Of a stretch of 46,439 nucleotides of DNA, positions 31,566 through 39,698 are shown one piece after another. The notes below the pieces were generated by a model that was given only the letters and a program-made list of their open reading frames with translations, did no database searches and was not told where the DNA came from. Each line of letters begins with the position of its first letter. The first letter of the stretch is position 1. This stretch comes from Betaproteobacteria bacterium SG8_41 (GTDB lineage: Bacteria; Pseudomonadota; Gammaproteobacteria; Burkholderiales; SG8-41): the NCBI GenBank assembly GCA_001303585.1, contig LJTT01000043.1:1-46439 (forward strand), read 5' to 3'. The position numbers were made by a program, and so were the translations under genes.

Positions 31566-33680
31566 TCAGCCCTTGACGCGCGCGAGCCTTACCACCTCGG
31601 GGATATTGCGCAGGTTGCGGAGAATCCGTGCCAGGTGCAGTCGGTCCTGGACCTGCAAGGTGAAATACATATTGGTGTAGGCGCTGCCGTCCTCGGGGTC
31701 CACGTTCACGTTCTGGATATTGGACTCGGCCTCGGCAATCTCGGCGGCCACTTTTGCCAGCACGCCGCGCCGATTCGCGACCACCACCTTGATGTTCACT
31801 TCGAACGGCTTTCGCGTCTCGGGATCCCATGCGACGTCGAGAATGCGCTCGGGATCATGGCGAGCCCTGGCGATCACGGGGCAGTCATGCGTATGAATCA
31901 CCATGCCCTGGCCCTTGCTGATGATGCCAACGATCGGATCGCCCGGGATCGGCTGGCAGCATTGAGCGAATTGCACCGCCATTCCTTCTGAACCCCGGAT
32001 CACGACCGAGCCCGAGGCGACCGCCTCGGCGGGTCCGGGCTCGCCCAGCGAGAGCAGGCGGCGGGCCACCACTGCGGCAAGCCGTTTGCCAAGGCCGATA
32101 TCCGCAAGCACTTCCTCGCGCGCCTTGCCGCCGGTGTCGCGCAGGAACTTGTCCCATTGCGCGTCCTTGACCTCGGCCAGGTTCGCGCCGAGCGGCACCA
32201 GCGACTGATTCAGCAGGCGCTCGCCGAGCTGCGCCGACTCGCGAAAATGCATGGTCTTGAGGAAGTGGCGGATGCGCGAGCGCGCCTTGCCGGTCGAGAC
32301 GAAGTTGAGCCACAGCGGATTGGGTTTGGCATGGGCCGCCGTGATGATCTCGACGCGGTCGCCGTTCTTCAACTCCGTGCGCAGCGGCATGAGTTCCTGG
32401 TTGATCTTCACGGCGACGCAGCGGTTGCCGATGTCCGTGTGCACCGCGTACGCAAAATCCACTGCCGTGGAGCCGCGCGGCAGCGCCATGATCTTACCCT
32501 TCGGCGTAAAGACGTAGACCTCGTCCGGAAAGAGATCGACCTTGAGGTGCTCCAGGAACTCGACCGAGTCACCCGCCTGCGACTGCATCTCAAGCAGGCT
32601 TTTCAGCCACTGGTGCGTTTTCTTCTGCAGCGTCGAGAGCGAGGTGTCCGAGCTCTTGTAGAGCCAGTGCGAGGCCACGCCCGCCTCGGCGATCTTGTGC
32701 ATCTCATGGGTGCGGATCTGGATCTCGATCGGGCTGCCGAACGGCCCGAAGAGCGCCGTATGCAACGACTGATATCCATTCGCCTTGCCGATCGCGATGT
32801 AGTCCTTGAATTTGCCCGGAATGGGCTTGTAGAGTCCGTGCAGCGCTCCCAGCGCGAGATAGCAGGCCGGCACGTCTTTGACGATGATGCGGAAGCCGAA
32901 CACGTCGTGCACCTGGGCGAAGGTGAGGTGCTTGTCCCTCATCTTGCGGTAGATCGAGTAGAGGTGTTTCTGGCGCCCTTGCACCTCGGCCTCGATGCCG
33001 TTCGATCTGAGCCGGCGCTTGATTGCCTCGAGCACGCGGCCGACCACCTCGCGCCGGTTGCCGCGCGCCGCCTTGACCGCCTTGGCAAGCACCCGATAGC
33101 GATCGGGGTAGAGATGCTGGAACGCGAGATCGTCGAGCTCCTGATAGATGCTGTTCAGTCCCAGACGGTTGGCGATCGGGGCGTAGATCTCGATCGTCTC
33201 GCGCGCGACGCGCCGGCGCTGGTCGGGCCCGACAGCGTCCAGGGTGCGCATGTTGTGCAGACGGTCCGCCAGCTTGATCAGAATGACACGCACATCGCGC
33301 GCCATTGCCAGCAGCATCTTGCGGAAATTCTCGGCCTGCGCCTCGGCGTGGGTCTCGAACTCGATCTTGTCGAGCTTCGATACCCCATCGACGAGCTCCG
33401 CAACGGGCTTGCCAAAGGTCTTCGAGATCTCGGTCTTGGTGACGGAGGTGTCCTCCATCACATCGTGCAGGAGGGCGGCGGTCAATGCCTGGGAATCCAG
33501 GTGCCACTGCGCGAGAATGTTTGCCACCGCGAGCGGGTGCGAAATATAGGGCTCGCCCGACTTGCGGAACTGTCCTTGGTGCGCCGTCTCGCTGAACTGA
33601 TAGGCCGACTGCAGCTGCGAGATGTCCTCCGGTTTCAGGTAGCCGGACCACTCCTTGAAGAGGGCAGGGGACTGCGACAT
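31566..33680 (-). CDS. spoT: bifunctional (p)ppGpp synthetase/hydrolase (RelA/SpoT family)
   Basis: A 704-residue long Rel protein. The N-terminal HD hydrolase domain includes 'ETAHQGQFRKSGEPYISHPLAVANIL', cited here as residues about 31-56, and 'ALLHDVMEDT'; the NTP-synthetase domain includes 'GRQKHLYSIYRKMRDK' and 'KDYIAIGKANGYQSLHTALFG'; TGS ('DEVYVFTPKGKIMALPRGSTAVDFAYAVHT', residues about 390-420), the helical/CC region ('FAQCCQPIPGDPIVGIIS') and a C-terminal ACT domain follow. HD and synthetase motifs both look intact, so it should make and destroy (p)ppGpp. The gene follows rpoZ, as in many proteobacteria. A GGGATGA repeat element abuts the ATG and no ribosome site is visible. Confidence 0.95.
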   Translation of the reverse strand: MSQSPALFKEWSGYLKPEDISQLQSAYQFSETAHQGQFRKSGEPYISHPLAVANILAQWHLDSQALTAALLHDVMEDTSVTKTEISKTFGKPVAELVDGVSKLDKIEFETHAEAQAENFRKMLLAMARDVRVILIKLADRLHNMRTLDAVGPDQRRRVARETIEIYAPIANRLGLNSIYQELDDLAFQHLYPDRYRVLAKAVKAARGNRREVVGRVLEAIKRRLRSNGIEAEVQGRQKHLYSIYRKMRDKHLTFAQVHDVFGFRIIVKDVPACYLALGALHGLYKPIPGKFKDYIAIGKANGYQSLHTALFGPFGSPIEIQIRTHEMHKIAEAGVASHWLYKSSDTSLSTLQKKTHQWLKSLLEMQSQAGDSVEFLEHLKVDLFPDEVYVFTPKGKIMALPRGSTAVDFAYAVHTDIGNRCVAVKINQELMPLRTELKNGDRVEIITAAHAKPNPLWLNFVSTGKARSRIRHFLKTMHFRESAQLGERLLNQSLVPLGANLAEVKDAQWDKFLRDTGGKAREEVLADIGLGKRLAAVVARRLLSLGEPGPAEAVASGSVVIRGSEGMAVQFAQCCQPIPGDPIVGIISKGQGMVIHTHDCPVIARARHDPERILDVAWDPETRKPFEVNIKVVVANRRGVLAKVAAEIAEAESNIQNVNVDPEDGSAYTNMYFTLQVQDRLHLARILRNLRNIPEVVRLARVKG

Positions 33681-33688
33681 ACGGGAAA

Positions 33689-33780
33689 GAGGGATGAGGG
33701 CGGCGGGAGGGGGGATGAGGGTGGAATCGGGTCAGCGCGCAGGTGCCGCCTCATCCCTCATCCCTCATCCTTGATCCCCC
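33689..33780. repeat. inverted tandem-word element, word GGGATGA/TCATCCC
   Basis: The left arm (33689-33724) has GGGATGA words; the right arm (33749-33772) has three consecutive TCATCCC heptamers in the opposite orientation. It fills the rpoZ-spoT spacer, where a polycistronic message is expected. Confidence 0.65.
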
Positions 33781-33783
33781 GGG

Positions 33784-33990
33784 TCAGGTCTGCCCCTTGT
33801 TCAGGATTTCCGCGCCGTAATGGGTGCCAGCCAGCTCGCGCAGCGCGATTACGGTGGGCTTGTCGCGGCTCGAGTCGATCATGGGCTGCGCGCCGTTGGT
33901 GATCTGGCGTGCCCGGTAGGTCGCCGCGAGCGACATTTCAAAGCGGTTGGGGATGATTTTCAGGCAATCATCGACAGTGATACGTGCCAT
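33784..33990 (-). CDS. rpoZ: RNA polymerase omega subunit
   Basis: A 68-residue omega subunit: '[30 protein letters not shown]' (residues 1-30) matches the conserved core, ending '[20 protein letters not shown]'. It aids assembly of the beta-prime subunit and is needed for (p)ppGpp response, fitting its place before spoT. The order gmk-rpoZ-spoT is conserved in proteobacteria. AGAGG lies before the ATG. Confidence 0.96.
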   Translation of the reverse strand: MARITVDDCLKIIPNRFEMSLAATYRARQITNGAQPMIDSSRDKPTVIALRELAGTHYGAEILNKGQT

Positions 33991-34004
33991 GTTTCGTGCC
34001 TCTG

Positions 34005-34613
34005 CTATTTGATCCGGTTGAACAAGGTGCCGTGGCGGGCGGCCTGGCGGGGAAACTTGAGCCGTTCGGCCCGGATGATGCTCGTCAGGTCCCGCGCCGC
34101 CCGGTCGAAATCGTCATTAATAATAGCATACTCGAACTCGGCGCCGTGGCTCATCTCCGCGCGCGCGGCGTCGAGCCGCCGCGCGATCACGTCCGCGCTG
34201 TCCTGGCCCCGGCCGATGAGGCGTGCCTGCAGCGCCTCGAATGACGGCGGCAGGATGAAGATGCTCACGACGCCGCGCACGAGCTTGCGCACTTGCTGCG
34301 CGCCCTGCCAATCGATCTCCAGCAGCACATCGCGGCCGGCCGCGAGCTCGCGCTCGATCCACTTGTGCGAGGTGCCATAGCGGTTGCCGTGAACCGTCGC
34401 GCTCTCCAGGAACTCCCCTGCTTCCAGCATGCGCTCGAACACCTCGGGGCTGACAAAGTGATAGTCGCGGCCGTCGGCTTCACCCGGGCGCGGCGGGCGC
34501 GTGGTGTAGGAAATCGACAGGCGCACTTCGGGCTCGGCTGCGAGCAGCGCCCGCACCAGGCTCGTCTTGCCGGCGCCGGAGGGCGCGCTGACGACGAACA
34601 GGATGCCAGTCAT
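34005..34613 (-). CDS. gmk: guanylate kinase
   Basis: A 202-residue GMP kinase. The P-loop '[18 protein letters not shown]' is at the N-terminus; '[24 protein letters not shown]' (residues about 31-54) binds GMP; '[14 protein letters not shown]' is the Asp-containing motif. It phosphorylates GMP to GDP and so feeds GTP and (p)ppGpp metabolism. The ATG follows a repeat element directly, with no ribosome site. The stop lies 15 bases before rpoZ, so the two genes are coupled. Confidence 0.96.
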   Translation of the reverse strand: MTGILFVVSAPSGAGKTSLVRALLAAEPEVRLSISYTTRPPRPGEADGRDYHFVSPEVFERMLEAGEFLESATVHGNRYGTSHKWIERELAAGRDVLLEIDWQGAQQVRKLVRGVVSIFILPPSFEALQARLIGRGQDSADVIARRLDAARAEMSHGAEFEYAIINDDFDRAARDLTSIIRAERLKFPRQAARHGTLFNRIK

Positions 34614-34614
34614 A

Positions 34615-34714
34615 GTGTTGAATTTTTAATTTTGAGTGTTGAGTTCAAAGGTAGGGCTGCACCGTTAAATCCGACACTAAACACTCAAAACCGGAAACTG
34701 GAAACTCGAAACTC
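34615..34714. repeat. inverted tandem-word element, words GAGTGTT and GAAACTC
   Basis: TTTTGAGTGTT (34630-34640) pairs exactly with AACACTCAAAA (34680-34690). Outside this the right side continues with GGAAACTGGAAACTCGAAAC. It fills the yicC-gmk spacer. Confidence 0.6.
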
Positions 34715-34715
34715 A

Positions 34716-35582
34716 TCACTCGATGTTCTGGATCTGCTCGCGCATCTGCTCGACCAGCAGCTTCAGCTCGAGGGCCGCCTGCGTCACGCTCAGGTCCGCT
34801 GACTTGGAGGCGAGGGTATTGGCCTCGCGGTTGAGCTCCTGCATCAGGAAATCAAGCTTCTTTCCGACGCCGCCGCCCTCTGCCAGCACGCGCTTCATTT
34901 CCCCAACGTGCGCCGTGAGACGGGAGAGCTCCTCGTCAACGTCGATCTTCGTGGCAAAGACGGCGACCTCCTGGCGGATGCGCTCTTCGTCGCCGGTGCC
35001 GATCGCTTCTTTAAGCCGTGTCGCGAGCCGTTCCTGGTAACCGGCGATGACCTGAGGCAGCCGCGGCAGCACGGCAGCGACCAGCCGCTCAATCCCGGCG
35101 ACGCGATCGTGCAGTACTTGCGCCAGTTTCTCGCCTTCGCGAGCGCGCGCCGCCGTGAATTCCACCAGGACCGCTGAGAGCAGCTCGCCGCACGCGGCTT
35201 TCAGCTCTTCGAGCGGCAATGCCTCGGCGCCCAGCATGCCAGGCCAGCGCAGGACGTCCGCCACCGACAGATTGACGGCGCCGGGCAGTGCGGCGCGGAC
35301 GCGGGTATTCAGCTCGACGAGCTGCCTTAGCAGCGCGTCGTTGAACTGCGGCGCCCGCGGGCCGGCCGCGGCGGCAGTGAAGGTCACTCGACATTCGACC
35401 TTGCCGCGCGTCAACCGCGCAGCGAGCGTCTCGCGCAGCACCGGCTCGATGGAGCGCAAATCATCGGGGAGGCGGAACTGGAGATCGAGATAGCGATGAT
35501 TGACCGAGCGCAGCTCGAGATTGAGCGCCCCGTACGCGAACTCGCGCGCCGCCGAAGCGTAGCCGGTCATGCTGTAGATCAT
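34716..35582 (-). CDS. YicC-family endoribonuclease
   Basis: A 288-residue YicC/YloC protein with the family N-terminus 'MIYSMTGYASAAREF', 'LRSVNHRYLDLQFRLPDDLRSIEPVLRE' (residues about 27-54) and the C-terminal DUF1732 block 'KKLDFLMQELNREANTLASKS'. E. coli YicC is reported to act as an RNA-cleaving enzyme involved in turnover of small RNA. The position upstream of gmk is conserved in many bacteria. The ATG at 35582 matches the family start. Confidence 0.93.
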   Translation of the reverse strand: MIYSMTGYASAAREFAYGALNLELRSVNHRYLDLQFRLPDDLRSIEPVLRETLAARLTRGKVECRVTFTAAAAGPRAPQFNDALLRQLVELNTRVRAALPGAVNLSVADVLRWPGMLGAEALPLEELKAACGELLSAVLVEFTAARAREGEKLAQVLHDRVAGIERLVAAVLPRLPQVIAGYQERLATRLKEAIGTGDEERIRQEVAVFATKIDVDEELSRLTAHVGEMKRVLAEGGGVGKKLDFLMQELNREANTLASKSADLSVTQAALELKLLVEQMREQIQNIE

Positions 35583-35591
35583 TTTGACCCC

Positions 35592-35682
35592 GTGAATCGT
35601 GAATCGTGAATCGCAAATCGCGAGTGGCGAGCGGCACCAACCTTTGATTTACGATTCACCATTTACCCTTTACCATTCACCT
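35592..35682. repeat. inverted tandem-word element, word GTGAATC
   Basis: Three GTGAATC heptamers run 35592-35612; the right arm (35647-35682) has ATTTACGATTCACCATTTAC-type words in the opposite orientation. It lies between the divergent yicC and rph genes, so their promoters must lie in or beside it. Confidence 0.65.
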
Positions 35683-35713
35683 TTCCGGAAAGATAACATA
35701 CTCAGGGAGTTAG

Positions 35714-36430
35714 ATGCGACCGAGCGGAAGAAAACCTGATCAGCTGCGTGACATTCGCATCACGCGCCACTACACGCGTCATGCGGAGGGCTCGGTGCTG
35801 ATGGAATTCGGCGACACGCGCGTGCTTTGCACCGCAAGCGTGCTCAACCAGCAGCCGCCGCATCTGAAGGGCTCGCCCCAGGGCTGGGTAACCGCGGAGT
35901 ACGGGATGTTGCCGCGGTCGACCAACACGCGCACCGACCGCGAGGCGGCGCGCGGCAAGCAGTCCGGCCGCACGCAGGAGATCCAGAGGCTGATCGGTCG
36001 TGCGCTGCGTTCGGTCGTCGATCTGGAGAAACTCGGCGAGCGCACCATACAGGTCGATTGCGACGTGATCCAGGCCGACGGCGGCACGCGCACGGCCGCC
36101 ATCACCGGCGCGTGCGTCGCGCTGCGCGACGCGGTGGATGTCCTGCTGAAGCAGAAGCTCATCGCGTCGTCGCCAGTCCGGGATTACATCGCTGCGGTGT
36201 CGGTGGGTGTCTACGAGGGCACGCCGGTGCTCGATCTCGACTACGCCGAGGATTCCCGGTGCGACACCGACATGAACGTCGTCATGACGGGCAGCGGCGG
36301 GTTGGTCGAGGTGCAGGGCACGGCCGAGGGACATGCGTTCTCGCGAACCGAGCTCAACGCCATGCTGGATCTTGCCGAGCGCGGCATCCGCGAGCTGGTC
36401 GCTGCGCAGCGCGCCGCGCTGAAATCCTGA
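35714..36430 (+). CDS. rph: ribonuclease PH
   Basis: A 238-residue phosphorolytic 3'-5' exoribonuclease that trims tRNA 3' ends. Typical text: '[30 protein letters not shown]' (residues 1-30), '[17 protein letters not shown]', '[16 protein letters not shown]', '[19 protein letters not shown]' and '[19 protein letters not shown]'. GGGAG lies before the ATG at 35714. It is followed by rdgB, the normal pairing in proteobacteria, here with a repeat element between. Confidence 0.96.
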   Translation: MRPSGRKPDQLRDIRITRHYTRHAEGSVLMEFGDTRVLCTASVLNQQPPHLKGSPQGWVTAEYGMLPRSTNTRTDREAARGKQSGRTQEIQRLIGRALRSVVDLEKLGERTIQVDCDVIQADGGTRTAAITGACVALRDAVDVLLKQKLIASSPVRDYIAAVSVGVYEGTPVLDLDYAEDSRCDTDMNVVMTGSGGLVEVQGTAEGHAFSRTELNAMLDLAERGIRELVAAQRAALKS

Positions 36431-36465
36431 ACCGCCAAGGCGCCAAAAGCGGCACTGCAATAATT

Positions 36466-36564
36466 GAAGCGCGGAGACACGGAGAGAAACATGAGGCGGA
36501 CGCATGAAGATGGCTTGATTTGAATCGATGTCTTTGTTGGTTCTCTCCGTATCTCCGTGGTTAG
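36466..36564. repeat. inverted tandem-word element, word CACGGAGA
   Basis: Left arm GCGCGGAGACACGGAGAGAA (36470-36489); right arm TTCTCTCCGTATCTCCGTGG (36541-36560). A lone AACCGCCAAGGCGCC arm precedes it at 36430. The right arm ends seven bases before the rdgB ATG. Confidence 0.65.
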
Positions 36565-36567
36565 TCA

Positions 36568-37182
36568 ATGCGTAAACTCGTACTAGCAAGCGGCAACCCG
36601 GGCAAACTGCGCGAGTTCCGGCAGATGCTCGGGCCGCTCGACGTCGAAGTGGTGCCGCAGTCCGAACTGGGCATCGCCGACGCGGATGAGCCGCACGAGA
36701 CCTTTGTCGAGAACGCGCTGGCCAAGGCGCGCCATGCGAGCCGCTACTCGGGGCTGCCGGCCTTCGCCGACGATTCCGGCATCTGCGTCAGCGCGCTGAA
36801 CGGCGCGCCGGGTGTTTTTTCCGCGCGCTACGCGACTGGCGCCGCGGCCGGCCGCGAAGAGCAGGACCGGCGCAATAACGAGAAGCTGTTGGACGAGTTG
36901 CGGGCCAAGACTGATCGCAGCGCGCATTATTACTGCGTAATCGTGCTGGTGCGCCACGCCGAGGATCCCGAGCCGCTCATCGCAGAGGGGCGATGGTTCG
37001 GGCAAGTCACGGCGAGTCCACGTGGTGCTAACGGGTTCGGTTACGACCCCTATTTTCTGTTGCCGGAGCTTGGGAAAACCGCCGCGGAGCTGGCGCCCGA
37101 TGAGAAGAACGCGGTTAGCCACCGCGGGCAGGCCTTGCGCGGTCTTGTGCAGTTGTTGCGCCACGGCCTGCCCGCCTCCTGA
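36568..37182 (+). CDS. rdgB: dITP/XTP pyrophosphatase (Ham1/RdgB)
   Basis: A 204-residue house-cleaning nucleotidase that hydrolyses dITP, ITP and XTP. 'KLVLASGNPGKLREFRQML' gives the substrate-binding SxNxxK motif, 'PAFADDSGICVSALNGAPGVFSARYA' (residues about 67-92) the catalytic Asp pair, and 'GFGYDPYFLLPELGKT' plus 'SHRGQALRGL' the nucleobase site. The ATG at 36568 follows a repeat arm with no clear ribosome site. It is likely expressed with rph. Confidence 0.95.
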   Translation: MRKLVLASGNPGKLREFRQMLGPLDVEVVPQSELGIADADEPHETFVENALAKARHASRYSGLPAFADDSGICVSALNGAPGVFSARYATGAAAGREEQDRRNNEKLLDELRAKTDRSAHYYCVIVLVRHAEDPEPLIAEGRWFGQVTASPRGANGFGYDPYFLLPELGKTAAELAPDEKNAVSHRGQALRGLVQLLRHGLPAS

Positions 37183-37281
37183 GCGGGCGACCGTCCTCAG
37201 GCGGAGCGATGCGCAGCCGGACCGCCCGCTCGTGGTTGAAGCCAAGCGCTGTTTCAGCGGGTGACGCGGCAGGCTCGCAGC

Positions 37282-38310
37282 ATGATTGAAATCGATGGTT
37301 CGTGGGGCGAAGGCGGAGGACAGCTGGTGCGAACGGCTGTCGCGCTCGCGGCCATCAATGGCGCTGCGATCCGCGTCCTCAACGTGCGCGCGCGGCGTGG
37401 CAAACCTGGCCTTGCGCCCCAGCATCTTGCCGCCGTGCGAGCCGTGGCCACGATTTGCGATGCGCAGACGGAGAACCTCGAGCTGGGCGCGAGCGCGTTC
37501 ACCTTTTCCCCGCGGGAACTAAAAGGCGGGGAATTCCGGTTCGAGATCGGGACCGCGGGCAGCATCACGCTGGTGCTGCAGGCCCTGCTGCCCGCGCTTG
37601 TCGCCAGCCGAAAACGGGCGCGAGTGACAGTTGGCGGTGGCTCTGACGTGCGGCAGGCGCCACCGGTGGACTACCTCGCTGCGGTGATGCTGCGCCACCT
37701 CGCGCGCATGGGCGCGCCTATGACGCTCAAGGTCGAGCGGCGCGGTTACTACCCGCGCGGGGGCGGCGAGGTCAGCATCGAAATAGAACCCTGCGCGCTG
37801 CAGCCAATCAAGCGGTCAGTGCCTGGAGCGCTGGAGCAGCTAAAGGGCATATCCCACGTCGCCAACCTCCCGGCCCATATCGCCGAACGCATGCGCGGCG
37901 CGGCAATCGCCCAGCTTGCGGCCTTTGCGGATCGCACGAACATTGCCGTCCGGGTGCTGGGCGACCGCGAGGCGACGGGCCGTGGTGGCGCGATCGTGGC
38001 ATGGGCTGAAACCGAACACACCGTCCTCGGCGCGGCCCGCGTCGCGGAGATCGGCGTGAGCGCGGAGACCCTTGGCGCGGCCGTGGGGCGGGAGCTGCGC
38101 GCCGACATCGAATCGGGTGCGACGGTTGACGCGCACGCGGCCGACCAGTTGCTCGTCTATCTGGCGCTGGCCGGCCCCGGTTCCTTCTTCACGACGCGGG
38201 AGCTGACGAGCCACGCGCAAACCGCGATATGGCTGATCGGCCGGTTCCTGCCGGTGCGCTTTGTCACCGAGCGCGAGGGGCGCCTCTACCGAGTATCTGC
38301 CGTTGCATAG
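37282..38310 (+). CDS. rtcA: RNA 3'-terminal phosphate cyclase
   Basis: A 342-residue RtcA. 'MIEIDGSWGEGGGQLVRTAVALAAINGAAI' (residues 1-30), 'RARRGKPGLAPQHLAAVRA', 'GTAGSITLVLQALLPAL' and 'RGYYPRGGGEV' are family signatures; the catalytic His that takes the AMP is in 'DAHAADQLLVYLALAGPGSF'. It converts RNA 3'-phosphate to 2',3'-cyclic phosphate. In many bacteria rtcA sits with rtcB and the sigma-54 regulator rtcR; neither is near here. The ATG at 37282 fits the family start better than the GTG at 37261. It follows rdgB by 99 bases. Confidence 0.93.
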   Translation: MIEIDGSWGEGGGQLVRTAVALAAINGAAIRVLNVRARRGKPGLAPQHLAAVRAVATICDAQTENLELGASAFTFSPRELKGGEFRFEIGTAGSITLVLQALLPALVASRKRARVTVGGGSDVRQAPPVDYLAAVMLRHLARMGAPMTLKVERRGYYPRGGGEVSIEIEPCALQPIKRSVPGALEQLKGISHVANLPAHIAERMRGAAIAQLAAFADRTNIAVRVLGDREATGRGGAIVAWAETEHTVLGAARVAEIGVSAETLGAAVGRELRADIESGATVDAHAADQLLVYLALAGPGSFFTTRELTSHAQTAIWLIGRFLPVRFVTEREGRLYRVSAVA

Positions 38311-38316
38311 GCTCCG

Positions 38317-38344
38317 CGCTGCTATCCCGAACCGCGCAGCAGCG
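38317..38344. terminator. weak hairpin between convergent genes
   Basis: CGCTGCT (38317-38323) and AGCAGCG (38338-38344) can pair between the rtcA stop and the stop of the opposite small gene. There is no T-tract, so a terminator role is only suggested. Confidence 0.3.
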
Positions 38345-38346
38345 GT

Positions 38347-38586
38347 TCAGTCCTTGTGTGGGTCCGTTCCCTTGCGGAAGGCGCCGAGCGTCCATTCGCC
38401 GGATTCTTCGTCATGGCGCAGGACGTAGGTGTCGCCGTCGCTCGCGGCGACCTTGAAGTAGCGATGGTCCGGAGCGAGCCAGCGGTCGAGAATCGACATC
38501 ACCTCCAGCCGGCGCTCGCCCAGTGCAAACGCGCGCGGCTCCTGCTCGCCGCGATAGCCGGCATAGCAATCGACCTTCAGCTTCAT
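38347..38586 (-). CDS. conserved small hypothetical protein
   Basis: A 79-residue protein, 'MKLKVDCYAGYRGEQEPRAF' followed by 'EVMSILDRWLAPDHRYFKVAASDGDTYVLRHDEESGEWTL' (residues about 29-68). It has the look of a small beta-barrel or SH3-like protein and resembles uncharacterised proteins in other proteobacteria. AAAGGAACC lies before the ATG. It is divergent from the RNase Z-like gene with only a short gap. The function is unknown. Confidence 0.7.
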   Translation of the reverse strand: MKLKVDCYAGYRGEQEPRAFALGERRLEVMSILDRWLAPDHRYFKVAASDGDTYVLRHDEESGEWTLGAFRKGTDPHKD

Positions 38587-38644
38587 GGCGGTTCCTTTAC
38601 CACCGATAATAGGCCTCTTCGCTCAGTTATTCGAGGCCGGTGCG

Positions 38645-39673
38645 ATGCCCGCCATTTTCAGATCCAGGCTCGTCAACGATTCGTTTGGCGATCCCGGGCT
38701 GTACGTCGATTTCCGGGTCCGGCGGCGCGCCCTGCTGTTTGACCTGGGCGATCTCGCGCCGCTGACCGTGAAGCAACTCGTGCGGGTCTCCGACGTGTTC
38801 GTCTCGCACACCCACATGGATCACTTCATGGGATTCGACCGGCTGTTGCGCGCCTGTCTCGGGCGCGACGCGCGCGTGCGCCTTTTCGGCCCGCCGGGCT
38901 TCCTGGACCAGGTGGAACACAAGCTCGGCGCCTACACCTGGAACCTCGTTGAGAACTATCCGGCCGATTTTGCGCTCGAAGCGTGGGAGGTCGATCACGG
39001 CTGGCGCGCCCGCGGAGCGCGATTCCGTTGCCACCGGCGGTTTGGTCGGGAGCCTCTCGAGGAGCATCGTCTGCCGCCCGGCGTGCTGGTGGACGAGAAT
39101 GAATTCAGGGTGTGCGCGGCGTTCCTCGAGCATCGCACGCCGTGTCTGGGGTTTGCCCTCGAGGAGAAGACCCGCATCAGTGTCGATGAGAGCGGCCTTG
39201 CCGAGCTGGGGCTCCCGCCCGGGCCGTGGCTCAAGGAACTGAAAGAGGCGGTGGCGCATGGGGCGCCCGACGAGCTCCCGATCCGTGTGCGGTGGCGCGA
39301 CGGCGCTCTCTCTCTCGAGCGCAATCTGCCGCTCGAGTTTCTGAGGGCCAAGTTGCTGCGCTTCGTGCCGGGCGAGAAGATTTGCTATGTGACCGACGTG
39401 AGCTACCAGGAGGAAAATGCGCGGCGGATCGCGGCGCTCGCCGAGGGTGCCGACCTGCTTTTCATCGAGTGCGTGTTCCTCGACGAGGACGCGGACCGCG
39501 CGGCCCGCACGTGCCACCTCACGGCGCGGCAGGCCGGCGGCTTGGCGCGCGCTGCGCGCGCGAGGCTTGCCGTGCCGTTCCATTTCTCGCCGCGCTATAC
39601 GGCTCGCGAGCAAGCGCTGCGGGACGAATTCGAGGCTGCACGCTGCGGGTCGACTGAAACGCGTGACGCGTGA
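38645..39673 (+). CDS. metallo-beta-lactamase-fold protein, ribonuclease Z-like
   Basis: A 342-residue RNase Z-like protein. The metal-binding motif is 'VSHTHMDHFMGFD' (His55, His57, Asp59, His60). 'CYVTDVSYQEENARRIA' and 'LLFIECVFLDEDADRAARTCHLTARQAGGLARA' (residues about 272-304) are the later metal-site segments, ending with 'AVPFHFSPRYTARE', close to the His motif of tRNase Z. It would cut tRNA precursors 3' of the discriminator base, though sequence is divergent from canonical RNase Z. The start at 38645 (MPAIFRSRLVN) is used with GAGG upstream. Confidence 0.82.
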   Translation: MPAIFRSRLVNDSFGDPGLYVDFRVRRRALLFDLGDLAPLTVKQLVRVSDVFVSHTHMDHFMGFDRLLRACLGRDARVRLFGPPGFLDQVEHKLGAYTWNLVENYPADFALEAWEVDHGWRARGARFRCHRRFGREPLEEHRLPPGVLVDENEFRVCAAFLEHRTPCLGFALEEKTRISVDESGLAELGLPPGPWLKELKEAVAHGAPDELPIRVRWRDGALSLERNLPLEFLRAKLLRFVPGEKICYVTDVSYQEENARRIAALAEGADLLFIECVFLDEDADRAARTCHLTARQAGGLARAARARLAVPFHFSPRYTAREQALRDEFEAARCGSTETRDA

Positions 39674-39698
39674 TGCGATAATGCGGAGCGGGACCAGG

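Noticed and set aside
32157-33902. 581-codon forward frame opposite spoT
   Set aside because: Antisense of a complete RelA/SpoT gene; composition is typical of a shadow frame.
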